Shown one piece after another: positions 24,931 to 32,815 of a stretch of DNA of 64,000 bases; within the stretch, counting starts at the first letter, position 1, and each line of letters begins with the position of its first letter. The DNA is from JAUWKC01 sp035527845 (GTDB lineage Bacteria; Planctomycetota; Phycisphaerae; Sedimentisphaerales; Anaerobacaceae), in NCBI GenBank assembly GCA_035527845.1, contig DATKZT010000037.1, positions 5,636-69,635 of the forward strand, read 5' to 3'. Below the pieces are notes generated by a model. The model was not told where the DNA came from, made no database searches, and saw only the letters and a program-made list of their open reading frames with translations. A program made the position numbers and the translations under genes.

Positions 24931-26406
24931 GTGGAATTCGAGGTTTTCAAGAACAGTAAGATTGTTGATGATTTTGCGTTGCGCGGTGCGTATATGTTCG
25001 GGACGGACGGGATTGCGACCCGGCGGTCCCAGATTGTGTTCAAAGACGGTATTATCAAATGTACCAAGCCGAATCTGGAAACGGCGGGTCTGGCATTGCT
25101 GTGGCCTGTTGACGGTTTTGGCAGCGTGCTGCTGCCTACGACGTGCCTGCCGGAACGTGCGCAGCGGTATAGTCTCAACGTTGAGCTGGCGCGCGCCAAG
25201 CTGATGCAGATTGTCACCAAGCAAGAAGACTGGGCGTTCTTCGACAACGTGGGCGATTTGGAGGGCAGTGTGCGGGAGGCGCGGGACCTGTTTATTCGGG
25301 CGATTCAAAACATATCAGACGCGCCGCTGGCGTCTCGTTTGGCGGATGAGTCGCTGGAAAAGGCGACGGTTTTCTCAGAGAGACTTGCGATAAAGCAGGC
25401 GGAATCGTCTTTATCGGAGCGTGGCCGGAGCCGCGGCTTCAGCCGGGGGTGCCTGGGATGTCAGGTGAATCCGGTGGAGCTGACGAACGCTAAATATGGT
25501 GAGCACCTGCTGGACTTGTTTGGGTTTGTGACGGTGCCGGTGAAGTGGTCACAAATTGAGTCTCATCGAGGCAATTACGATTATTCGGTAGTTGATGCGT
25601 GTGTTAGTACGCTGGCACGGAAGAGGCTGGCGGTGTGTGCGGGTCCTCTGTTATGTTTTTCGCAGGAACATCTTCCGGACTGGCTTGTTCGCAGCGGGGC
25701 GGGCTTTGAGAAGATTCGGGAGATGGCGTACAAATTCGTTTTGCGGACGGTTGCCCGCTATTCGGGGAGTATTCACGCCTGGCGTGTAATAAGCGGGCTG
25801 AATGTGTTCAATCATTTTGGTTTCAGCTTCGAGCAGATTCTGGAAATGACACGTATGGCGAGTATGGCGGTGAAGCAAAGGAGCGACCGCTCTCTGAAGA
25901 TAGTGGAGATCAGCAATCCGTGGGGGGAGTACTATGCTGTGGCTACGAATACAATTCCACCGCTGGTATACATTGATATGGTGGTTCAGAGCGGGATAAG
26001 TTTTGATGCTTTTGGGCTGCAGATTCGGATGGGCAAGGATGAGCCGGGGATGCACGTTCGGGATATGATGCAGGTATCGGCGGTTTTGGATTACTTTGGT
26101 GGGGTTGGCAAGCCGCTGTACATAACGGAATTGGAAGTTCCGGGTGAGAACGGCTCCGGGTCGCAGGTGTCACAAGAGGCGGGGCTGCGGCATCGGAAGT
26201 GGGACCAGTTATGGCAGGCGCAATGGCTTGAGCAGTTCTACAAGATAGCATTGAGCAAGCCGTTTGTCGAGGCGGTGACATATTGTCACCTTACGGATGC
26301 GAAGGATAGTGTGTTACCTAACAGTGGGCTGCTGACCGAGCAGGGTGAGCCCAAGAAGTCATTTTTGACTTTGCAGGAATTACAGGGACATATTTTTGGT
26401 CGTTGA
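24931..26406 (+). CDS. GH10 (xylanase)-like protein lacking the acid/base motif
   Basis: The protein has 491 residues and a GTG start with AGGGG 4 bases upstream. The N-terminal 170 residues are a separate domain of unknown type. The C-terminal 320 residues follow a GH10 beta/alpha barrel: VPVKWSQIESHRGNYDYSVVD (strand 3 region), the strand-4 segment AWRVISGLNVFNHFGF, then SFDAFGLQIRMG and PLYITELEVPG. The last holds the nucleophile Glu. Family members use 'VNE' on strand 4 for the acid/base Glu; here the position reads ISG, so normal retaining catalysis is unlikely. There is no signal peptide. It heads a run of genes (26447, 26849, 27402, 28277) spaced closely enough to be one operon. Confidence 0.75.
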   Translation: MEFEVFKNSKIVDDFALRGAYMFGTDGIATRRSQIVFKDGIIKCTKPNLETAGLALLWPVDGFGSVLLPTTCLPERAQRYSLNVELARAKLMQIVTKQEDWAFFDNVGDLEGSVREARDLFIRAIQNISDAPLASRLADESLEKATVFSERLAIKQAESSLSERGRSRGFSRGCLGCQVNPVELTNAKYGEHLLDLFGFVTVPVKWSQIESHRGNYDYSVVDACVSTLARKRLAVCAGPLLCFSQEHLPDWLVRSGAGFEKIREMAYKFVLRTVARYSGSIHAWRVISGLNVFNHFGFSFEQILEMTRMASMAVKQRSDRSLKIVEISNPWGEYYAVATNTIPPLVYIDMVVQSGISFDAFGLQIRMGKDEPGMHVRDMMQVSAVLDYFGGVGKPLYITELEVPGENGSGSQVSQEAGLRHRKWDQLWQAQWLEQFYKIALSKPFVEAVTYCHLTDAKDSVLPNSGLLTEQGEPKKSFLTLQELQGHIFGR

Positions 26407-26446
26407 GTGGTATTCGTGACAGGGCAGGAGTTCGTCGGGAAAGTGC

Positions 26447-26815
26447 ATGACCAGGGACAGGCGTAGCGGTAATGAAGCGAGGCAGGGGCGGATTCAGTCG
26501 TTCGGATTTGTCATTTGTGCGTGTTCGTGCGTTTTGCTTTGCAGCCTTTTTGTGGTTTGGGATTCCTGGGGTGTGAGGCAGTGGGATGCGATAGAGCTGT
26601 CGGAAGCGATAAATCCCAACGAAGCGGCAGTGGGCAGCTTGGTGAGACTACCGGGCATAGGTATGGGACGGGCCTGTGCGATAGTGTCTTATCGGGATGG
26701 GGCGTTTAGAGAAGGCCGGAGTGCGGCTTTTGAGAGTTGCGAAGATTTGCAGAAGGTGAGCGGAATAGGGCCGAAGACGGTTGAGAACATAGCCGAGTGG
26801 CTGGAGTTCGAATAG
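26447..26815 (+). CDS. ComEA-like helix-hairpin-helix protein
   Basis: The protein has 122 residues. An N-terminal transmembrane or signal helix (FGFVICACSCVLLCSLFVVW) precedes two helix-hairpin-helix motifs. The first is SLVRLPGIGMGRACAIVSYR and the second LQKVSGIGPKTVENIAEW, both with the G-I-G hairpin. This is the ComEA arrangement, DNA binding at the outer face of the membrane in competence, though many bacterial members are not competence proteins. Start at ATG 26447 with a weak GGGAAAG site. It is the second gene of the GH10-like cluster. Confidence 0.8.
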   Translation: MTRDRRSGNEARQGRIQSFGFVICACSCVLLCSLFVVWDSWGVRQWDAIELSEAINPNEAAVGSLVRLPGIGMGRACAIVSYRDGAFREGRSAAFESCEDLQKVSGIGPKTVENIAEWLEFE

Positions 26816-26848
26816 AGTATTTGGGTTTTTGGGGACGAAGAAACCGGG

Positions 26849-27340
26849 ATGGATGAGTGGGAAATAGACAGGCCGCTGGGACAGTGCTGGGGTACACAGA
26901 AGAAGATTGAGCCCGGTCAGGAGTACTTCGCGGCGTTGGTGGAGACCGAGCAGGGCTTTGAGCGGCGTGATTTCTGTGCGGATTACTGGCAGGCGGCGAA
27001 GCCGGAGGTGTTCTGCTATTGGAAGACGAAGCTTCCGCAGCCTGGGCGCAAGAGGCAGATATTCGTCGATGAAGAGATGCTGATGGCGTTTTTCGAGCGG
27101 CTTGGAAGTGAGACGGAGCAGGAGAAGATAAACTTCCGGTTTGTGCTGGCTCTGGTTCTGATGCGGAAGCGACGGCTGAAATATGATTCGTCGAAGACGG
27201 AGGGGGATGGCGAGGTGTGGCGTCTTCGCGTGGTGGGCGGCGACCGGGATTACGTGGATGTGGTGAATCCGCATCTTGACGAGGAGCAGATAAAGCAGCT
27301 TCAGTCGCAGATGGGGGAGATATTGCAGGTTGAATTGTAA
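26849..27340 (+). CDS. Conserved protein of unknown function
   Basis: The protein has 163 residues with no signal or membrane segment. It has a tryptophan-rich N-terminus (PLGQCWGTQKKIEPGQEYFA, then FCADYWQAAKPEVFCYWKTK) and a helical middle (FFERLGSETEQEKINFRFVLALVLMRKR). The C-terminus is a beta-type segment ending in NPHLDEEQIKQLQSQMGE. Two or three cysteines might bind metal or form a Cys pair. I recall similar proteins following ComEA-like genes in Phycisphaerae, but no function is assigned. Spacing (33 bases before, 61 after) fits an operon. Confidence 0.65.
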   Translation: MDEWEIDRPLGQCWGTQKKIEPGQEYFAALVETEQGFERRDFCADYWQAAKPEVFCYWKTKLPQPGRKRQIFVDEEMLMAFFERLGSETEQEKINFRFVLALVLMRKRRLKYDSSKTEGDGEVWRLRVVGGDRDYVDVVNPHLDEEQIKQLQSQMGEILQVEL

Positions 27341-27401
27341 GTTTGTTGCTATTTTTTGCTGGGGTGGCGAGGTGCCTGCACGGATTGGGAATTGTTGGTA
27401 A

Positions 27402-28250
27402 ATGCGGATAGGACATGTCATTTTTGTTGCCGGTGGGTCATTGATTCTTGCGGGGTGCGGGCCGAAGATGGAGGAGCCGGTGCGGGTTTGTCCGGGGAAG
27501 TCGGATGTGCTTTATTCATTGTCTGCGCTGAGGTCACAGTCGGAGAATGCGGTGGGATTGAAGGCTCGTGGGCAGTGCCGGTTTGAGTTCTATGAGAAGG
27601 ACAAGCTGCGGAAAGAGAACTTGACGGTTCGCGTGTGGATGAACCCGCCGGATGAGATATACGTTCAGGGTGACGCGTCGGTGGTTCCCAAGGCGGTGAT
27701 TCTGGGTTCGAACGCGGAAGAGTTCTGGCTGGCGGTCAGGCCGAAAGAGGTCAGCACGTACTGGTGGGGCAGGTGGTCGGAGCAGGGCAGTGTCGGCAAG
27801 GTGAAGATTGACCCGCGGGTTGTGCTGGAGGCGTTCGGGGTGGTGGAAGCCGAGTATGGACGGGATTGGTCGCTTTCGACGGAGGGGCCTTTCGATGTGC
27901 TCACGCAGCGAAGCAAAGAAGGGGCGGTGGTTAAGAAGGTTTATGTTTACAACTGCGATTACCGGGTGTCGAGGATCGAGTATTATGATGAGGCGGGGCA
28001 GGCGGTGGTGGAAGCGGAGCTGAGGAATTATCGGGAGGCGTCGGATGGGTTTTGGGTTCCGAGGGTAATAAGCATTGCGGAGCGGTCGAGCGGCAGAAAA
28101 GGTGATTCGATTCGCATCAGGCTGAGTGGGGTGGAGCCGTTCGAGTTCACTGACGAGGCGCGGAGCAAGATATTCGGTCGTCAGGCGCCGCGGGGTTTCA
28201 AGCACGAGTTCAGAATCGTTGACGGGGAGCCGGTGTCGCAGGGGCGGTGA
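27402..28250 (+). CDS. LolA-like fold lipoprotein
   Basis: The protein has 282 residues. A signal peptide ends in LAGC (Cys near residue 19), so it is a lipoprotein. The body is beta-rich and starts with a helix SLSALRSQSENAVGLKARGQC, then RFEFYEKDKLRKENLTVRVW and VWMNPPDEIYVQGD strands. This is reminiscent of the LolA/LppX lipid-binding half-barrel used for carrying lipids or lipoproteins across the periplasm. The fold call is by pattern. It sits 26 bases before the homocysteine methyltransferase gene. Confidence 0.65.
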   Translation: MRIGHVIFVAGGSLILAGCGPKMEEPVRVCPGKSDVLYSLSALRSQSENAVGLKARGQCRFEFYEKDKLRKENLTVRVWMNPPDEIYVQGDASVVPKAVILGSNAEEFWLAVRPKEVSTYWWGRWSEQGSVGKVKIDPRVVLEAFGVVEAEYGRDWSLSTEGPFDVLTQRSKEGAVVKKVYVYNCDYRVSRIEYYDEAGQAVVEAELRNYREASDGFWVPRVISIAERSSGRKGDSIRIRLSGVEPFEFTDEARSKIFGRQAPRGFKHEFRIVDGEPVSQGR

Positions 28251-28276
28251 CGATTTGCAGATAAGGGGACGGCATT

Positions 28277-29182
28277 ATGGGTAGAACGGCCTTGAGGCAG
28301 AGAACGCGAGAGGGGCTGCTGCTCTTGGATGGTGCGATGGGGACGCAGTTGATTGCGCGGGGAATCGAGGCGGGCAGGTGCAGTGATTATTTGAATATCG
28401 AGTCGCCGGAAGTTGTTATTGATGTTCATAGCGCGTATTTTGCGGCAGGCAGCGATGCGGTTCTGACGAATACGTTCGGGGGCAATCGGTATGCGTTAGG
28501 CCGGCACGGATTTGGTGATAAGGTCGGAGAGATAAACAAGGCCGGGGCCGAAGTGGCTCGGGGTGCGGCGGGTAACGAAAAATATGTTCTCGGTGACATC
28601 GGGCCGAGCGGGGAGTTTCTGGCGCCTTTGGGGACATTGAAGGCCGAGGAATTGAAAGAGGCTTTTGCCGAGCAGGCAAGAGGGCTTCTGGCAGGGGGGG
28701 TGGACGGGTTTATTATCGAGACGATGACTGCACTGGAGGAGATAGAGGCTGCGATTGAAGCGGTGAAATCGGTCAGCGGCGATAGGCCGGTGTTTGCGTC
28801 GATGGCTTTCGATACTGCGGGCGGGGATTACCGAACGATGATGGGCGTCGGTGTTGAGGCGGCGGTTTCGAAAATCGTCTCGTTGGGAGTAGATGCGGTA
28901 GGATTTAACTGCGGCACGGCGTCACTCGATGAATATATAGAGTTGGCGGGCAAGTTTGTTTCGGCGGTAAAGGCGACAGGTCAGGATGTAATGATTCTGG
29001 CTGAGCCTAACGCTGGCAAGCCGGAATTGGTTGAGGATAAAGCGGTCTACAATGTGTCACCGGAAGATTTTGCGGCGGCGGCGGAGAAGATACACTCGGC
29101 GGGTGTGACCATCATTGGCGGCTGCTGCGGAACGGGCCCGGAGCATATTCATGCGGTGAGCAGAAAGGCTGGTGAGGGGTGA
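28277..29182 (+). CDS. Homocysteine S-methyltransferase domain protein
   Basis: The protein has 301 residues, a full Hcy-binding TIM barrel as in MetH domain 1, BhmT or MmuM. It begins LLLLDGAMGTQLIARGI. The zinc-binding cysteines are visible as VGFNCGT and the pair in IIGGCCGTGPEHI. IIETMTALEEIEAAIEAV is the conserved mid-barrel region. It transfers a methyl group to homocysteine; the donor (betaine, S-methylmethionine, or methylcobalamin in a split MetH) is not known. Cobalamin- and folate-binding domains are not adjacent here. GGGG precedes the ATG. Confidence 0.9.
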   Translation: MGRTALRQRTREGLLLLDGAMGTQLIARGIEAGRCSDYLNIESPEVVIDVHSAYFAAGSDAVLTNTFGGNRYALGRHGFGDKVGEINKAGAEVARGAAGNEKYVLGDIGPSGEFLAPLGTLKAEELKEAFAEQARGLLAGGVDGFIIETMTALEEIEAAIEAVKSVSGDRPVFASMAFDTAGGDYRTMMGVGVEAAVSKIVSLGVDAVGFNCGTASLDEYIELAGKFVSAVKATGQDVMILAEPNAGKPELVEDKAVYNVSPEDFAAAAEKIHSAGVTIIGGCCGTGPEHIHAVSRKAGEG

Positions 29183-29242
29183 CAAAGTAAAGTGCCGCGG
29201 TGTGGGCTGTTTGTTTAGGACCGACGTAAGGAGAAGCGATAG

Positions 29243-30625
29243 ATGATGAGAGTCGTGTCATTGACGTTGGTTGTGTGGATTGGGGCGGTGGCATTGGCGG
29301 GCGAGGTCGTGCCTAAGCAGGATCAATCCCGACTATTCGAAAGATGGCAGGAATTGTCGCGGGCACGTGTCAAGACCGGAGCCAAAGCTTTCGTGCAGTC
29401 CTTGAGTGAAGAGGAGCTTGTGCTTGCGGTCCGTCAGGCGCATGAGCACCTGGTCGAAGAAAAGAGTGGTTCTGACTCAGATTCGGTAGTGGATACAGAC
29501 TGGTCGCGAAAAGCTTCGTTCTATTTGCGGGATTTCGTCAGGGGCTACTTCAAGAAGAGTGTCGATACCGAGCCGGCACCTTTTTGGGAGATGGCAACTG
29601 ATAAGAAACTGGATACGGATTTTCGGATGGCACTTGTCCGCCTGGTTGGTGTTGCCCGTAGAAAGCGGTGGAGGCCGGCTTCACAGGGTAGTGGAGATGA
29701 TTTCGATATTCTGCTGGGTATCATGAAGGATACCAACGAGCTATTTGGCCTGCGACGGGAGGCTGAGGACTGTGTGGAGGGGTTGCTTGGTGAGCGGTAT
29801 TATGCAATCAGGAAAGGTCACACGGAATTAAGCGGTCTTGGTTTAAATTACATGTTGGCGGTTTCTTCTGAAGCTGTTCCGGCGCGGACTAAAGAGGAGA
29901 TTGTGTTGCTGGCGGAGAAGTACAACTGTTTTTTGCGAGCGGTCATTTTGTTGACGAATGAAAAACTGAGCTTCTACGAAAGGCTTGAGCGCTCTATTGC
30001 ACTGGCCGAATACAAGGAAAAGGGACTGATAACTGAGCCTGTGCTTATTGGAGAGGTTGAGCAAGCCATTGGAAGAATATCGTTAAGTGAGCAAGATTTC
30101 ATTTCGGCCTTGCGGCAAAATTATGAGGAGTTCGTCAGGATGAAGTCGTCCGCAAAGGAGGAGCCTGAACATGGATGGGCGGCTGCTGCTGGTTATTCTC
30201 CTGCAGCCGGGTATGTCCAGCACTATTTCAGGACGGATGCTAATCGGAGTCCGGAACCTTTTTTGGAAATGGCTGCCGATAAATCGCTGGATGTCGATTT
30301 CCGCAAGGCACTATTGGATATGCTCGAAGACAACGATTTTTACAACCTTCGTCCAGAGCATTTGGAGGTTTTCTCTGGATCTTTGCTTGGGATTGCAAAC
30401 GACGCTTGCGAGGAGAAGCATTTGAGGAAGGAGGCGCGCGACGCACTGCGCAGCAACGTTGGGAGGCTTTATGTGCAGATTCGCAACGATGAGCCAGCTT
30501 TGAGAGAGGCCAAGCATTTAAGCAAAGGGATGGCGGTACCTCCAGAAAAGATTTCTGCGAGGAACAGGGTGTTTCTTGAGGCCCTGGCCCAGGTATATAA
30601 AAAGCTCGACGAGGCTGGTGATTGA
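29243..30625 (+). CDS. Exported repeat-helical protein with an internal duplication
   Basis: The protein has 460 residues with a signal peptide (SLTLVVWIGAVALAGE) and mostly amphipathic helices. Two homologous blocks of about 85 residues are visible. One runs around residues 50-135 (SEEELVLAVRQAHEHLVEE ... FWEMATDKKLDTDFRMALVRL), the other around residues 280-365 (SEQDFISALRQNYEEFVR ... FLEMAADKSLDVDFRKALLDM). This looks like a solenoid or HEAT-like fold that grew by duplication. AAGGAGAAG precedes two adjacent ATGs (29243 and 29246). The lipoprotein gene begins 27 bases after the stop. No family is recognised. Confidence 0.6.
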   Translation: MMRVVSLTLVVWIGAVALAGEVVPKQDQSRLFERWQELSRARVKTGAKAFVQSLSEEELVLAVRQAHEHLVEEKSGSDSDSVVDTDWSRKASFYLRDFVRGYFKKSVDTEPAPFWEMATDKKLDTDFRMALVRLVGVARRKRWRPASQGSGDDFDILLGIMKDTNELFGLRREAEDCVEGLLGERYYAIRKGHTELSGLGLNYMLAVSSEAVPARTKEEIVLLAEKYNCFLRAVILLTNEKLSFYERLERSIALAEYKEKGLITEPVLIGEVEQAIGRISLSEQDFISALRQNYEEFVRMKSSAKEEPEHGWAAAAGYSPAAGYVQHYFRTDANRSPEPFLEMAADKSLDVDFRKALLDMLEDNDFYNLRPEHLEVFSGSLLGIANDACEEKHLRKEARDALRSNVGRLYVQIRNDEPALREAKHLSKGMAVPPEKISARNRVFLEALAQVYKKLDEAGD

Positions 30626-30651
30626 GCACAAACTGAAGGAGCGAAAAAACG

Positions 30652-31116
30652 ATGGAACGGATAATCTGGATAGCGTTGTGGCTTGCCCTTTTGTGCTGCG
30701 GGTGTCATGGGCCCGCGGAGCAATCTTCAGGCGGGCTTTTTACGATGAGCTGGGAGAATGCGTTTAGTTGGGATGATGCTCCCGATTTCGGCAGCGAAAG
30801 GCTCGATAAGGAGACGTCGCGTTTTTCGAAGGTTCAGGCTGCCGGGTCCCTACAGCATTACTTCCCTGACGGACGGATTAGTGTTGAACTGGGCCAGAGC
30901 AGGGGAGAGGCGGCGGCGGCAAGAATTGCCGAGGCAGTGGGCCGGCAGATATTCAAGGATGAGAAGATGTATCGGATGAAGTTAGTGCAGCGCTGTCGTT
31001 TCGGATACTATGCATATATAGACTGGGGCGTGCGTGAGGAGAAATATACGGGTCACTATGTGAAGCTGATGGTCGATCTCGACAAGCAAATAATATGGTG
31101 GATCATGTGCAGCTAA
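30652..31116 (+). CDS. Small lipoprotein of unknown function
   Basis: The protein has 154 residues with a signal peptide and lipobox LLCCGC. The mature part is mixed alpha-beta with no motif I recognise; HYFPDGRISVELGQSRGEA is a typical stretch. GAAGGAGCG precedes the ATG. The gene lies 27 bases downstream of the helical-repeat gene and probably forms a two-gene unit with it. The 200 bases after it, before the M50 gene on the other strand, hold nothing recognisable. Confidence 0.6.
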   Translation: MERIIWIALWLALLCCGCHGPAEQSSGGLFTMSWENAFSWDDAPDFGSERLDKETSRFSKVQAAGSLQHYFPDGRISVELGQSRGEAAAARIAEAVGRQIFKDEKMYRMKLVQRCRFGYYAYIDWGVREEKYTGHYVKLMVDLDKQIIWWIMCS

Positions 31117-31316
31117 GACTTGATCTATGGGGCAGGACCGAGGAGCGCGGCGATTTGGACTGCGTTACGGTTTACCTACGAGGTAATTGAGGACAAAAGG
31201 CGGCGAGGTCCGGTTCGTTGATGATGTTGGCGGGGGCTCAAGAGTATCGCAGGCGGGATTCCAATTGGGATGTGCGGGAGTGGCTCGCGACGCGGCGGTG
31301 AGGACGGCAAGATCCT

Positions 31317-32774
31317 TTAGTGTGGTGATTGTTCGAGCGGCAATTCAGGCGCTTCGATTGAGGTGGTTTCCTGCTCGGGTTGACCTGGAAGTGGTCCGCA
31401 GGGCAGGCTTTCCATGGTCAGGCGGATTTCTTCCTGGAGTATGGGGTCGAGCTGTTCGAAGGTTTTCTCGACCCAATGGCCATCCTGACGCTCTTTGCGA
31501 AGGACGAATTGGCCTTTGTCCCAGACCGTGACACAGAGCAGATGTCCGTTGGGGTCGTACTGTTTCCATTCGCTGTCCTTTCTTCCTTCGTGCCATTGGC
31601 CTTCCTCGGTGACGGTATCATCCCACGAGTACCAAACGGCCTTGCCGTGATAGAGGGATTTGTCGGGTGCAAGTTCGGCTTCGGAGTCCAGCTTGCCAAA
31701 AATAAAAGTCTGCTCCTTTCGGGCGGTCTGGCCGTCGGGTTTTTGGTATTCGACAATCTTTGTTTCGTAAGGTCTTTTCTCAAACATGGAAATTGCCGCA
31801 GCCCCGATTACCGCCACGAAGGAAAAACAGAACGAGAACAGATACACGCCGAGCAGCAGGAGCGTTGCGGGGATTCGCGGGGGCCGCACGTGCATTCGCT
31901 CCCAGACCTGTTTTGTGTAACCGGCGACGGCCTTGAGGGTGAGTCGGGCGGTAAATTTCTGCCGGATTTTGTCAATGATTTGTTCGACAATTTCAGGAGG
32001 GATAGTATCGGTTTGTAGGGGTCCGGGCGGCGGCGTGTCCGTATGTGACGGCTCGGCGGCAGCAAGGTGGGGCTTGAGCTGGTTGGCGATAGCGGCGACC
32101 TTGAAGGGAAATTGTGCGCCGATGAGTGCGAACAGACCGAAAGCGGCGAGCAGCCAGGCCTGAATGAGGAGTCCGAGGCCGATGAGGGCAAGGGCCGCCA
32201 GAACGCTGAAGAGCAGCTCGATATATCGGTTTCTGGAGAAGAGGACCTCGTGCAGGAATCTTCCGCCGTCGAGGGGAAAGAAGGGCAGCAGGTTGAAGGC
32301 GTTTATAATCAGGAACATTATCATCATCTGTTTGTAAAGAGCGGTTTTGGTTACGAGGTATACGATGGCAAAGACAATGCCGAGGAAGATGCCTGGCAGG
32401 GGGCCGAGGAGGGCGACGACGGCCTTTTTGTAGGCGGGGACATCGTGGCTTTGGCCGGAGACGGCGGCGCCGAAGAAGGGTATGAAGAACATCTGGACGT
32501 TTTTGTATCCGAAGAGGCGCATGCCGATGAAGTGTCCGGCCTCGTGTATGAGTAAGACGAGGATTATAATCAGCACGTCACGGACGCCGCTTTCAAACAG
32601 GCCAAGCTGAAAAAAGACCACAAGAGTGACCAGTAAAATCAGCAGGTTATTGATCCAGTGTTTTTTGTGGGACTTTTGCTTTTCAATCTCGGCGAGCACC
32701 TGCTCGGTGGTGAAGGGTTCACCTTTAGCATCCTTTTGCCGGCCGTCGTTATTTTGCAGTAGATTCTCTATCAT
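31317..32774 (-). CDS. Site-2 protease (M50) family membrane peptidase
   Basis: The protein has 485 residues. HEAGH (residues 77-81) supplies the zinc-binding His/Glu/His in the first membrane region. NLLPFFPLDGGRFLHE (about 162-177) holds the third ligand Asp on the conserved N-x-x-P...DGG motif. Helices surround both. A second hydrophobic segment near residue 300 and a C-terminal domain with short repeated strands (GKAVWYSWDDTVTEEGQWHE and KQYDPNGHLLCVTVWDKGQF) resemble MORN-like repeats. It cleaves transmembrane substrates, perhaps in signalling. It lies 41 bases after kdtA on the same strand. GGGGAGAA precedes the ATG. Confidence 0.85.
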   Translation of the reverse strand: MIENLLQNNDGRQKDAKGEPFTTEQVLAEIEKQKSHKKHWINNLLILLVTLVVFFQLGLFESGVRDVLIIILVLLIHEAGHFIGMRLFGYKNVQMFFIPFFGAAVSGQSHDVPAYKKAVVALLGPLPGIFLGIVFAIVYLVTKTALYKQMMIMFLIINAFNLLPFFPLDGGRFLHEVLFSRNRYIELLFSVLAALALIGLGLLIQAWLLAAFGLFALIGAQFPFKVAAIANQLKPHLAAAEPSHTDTPPPGPLQTDTIPPEIVEQIIDKIRQKFTARLTLKAVAGYTKQVWERMHVRPPRIPATLLLLGVYLFSFCFSFVAVIGAAAISMFEKRPYETKIVEYQKPDGQTARKEQTFIFGKLDSEAELAPDKSLYHGKAVWYSWDDTVTEEGQWHEGRKDSEWKQYDPNGHLLCVTVWDKGQFVLRKERQDGHWVEKTFEQLDPILQEEIRLTMESLPCGPLPGQPEQETTSIEAPELPLEQSPH

Positions 32775-32815
32775 GTTTCTCCCCGGCCATAGATTTTTCT
32801 GAAATCCGGCCTTTG

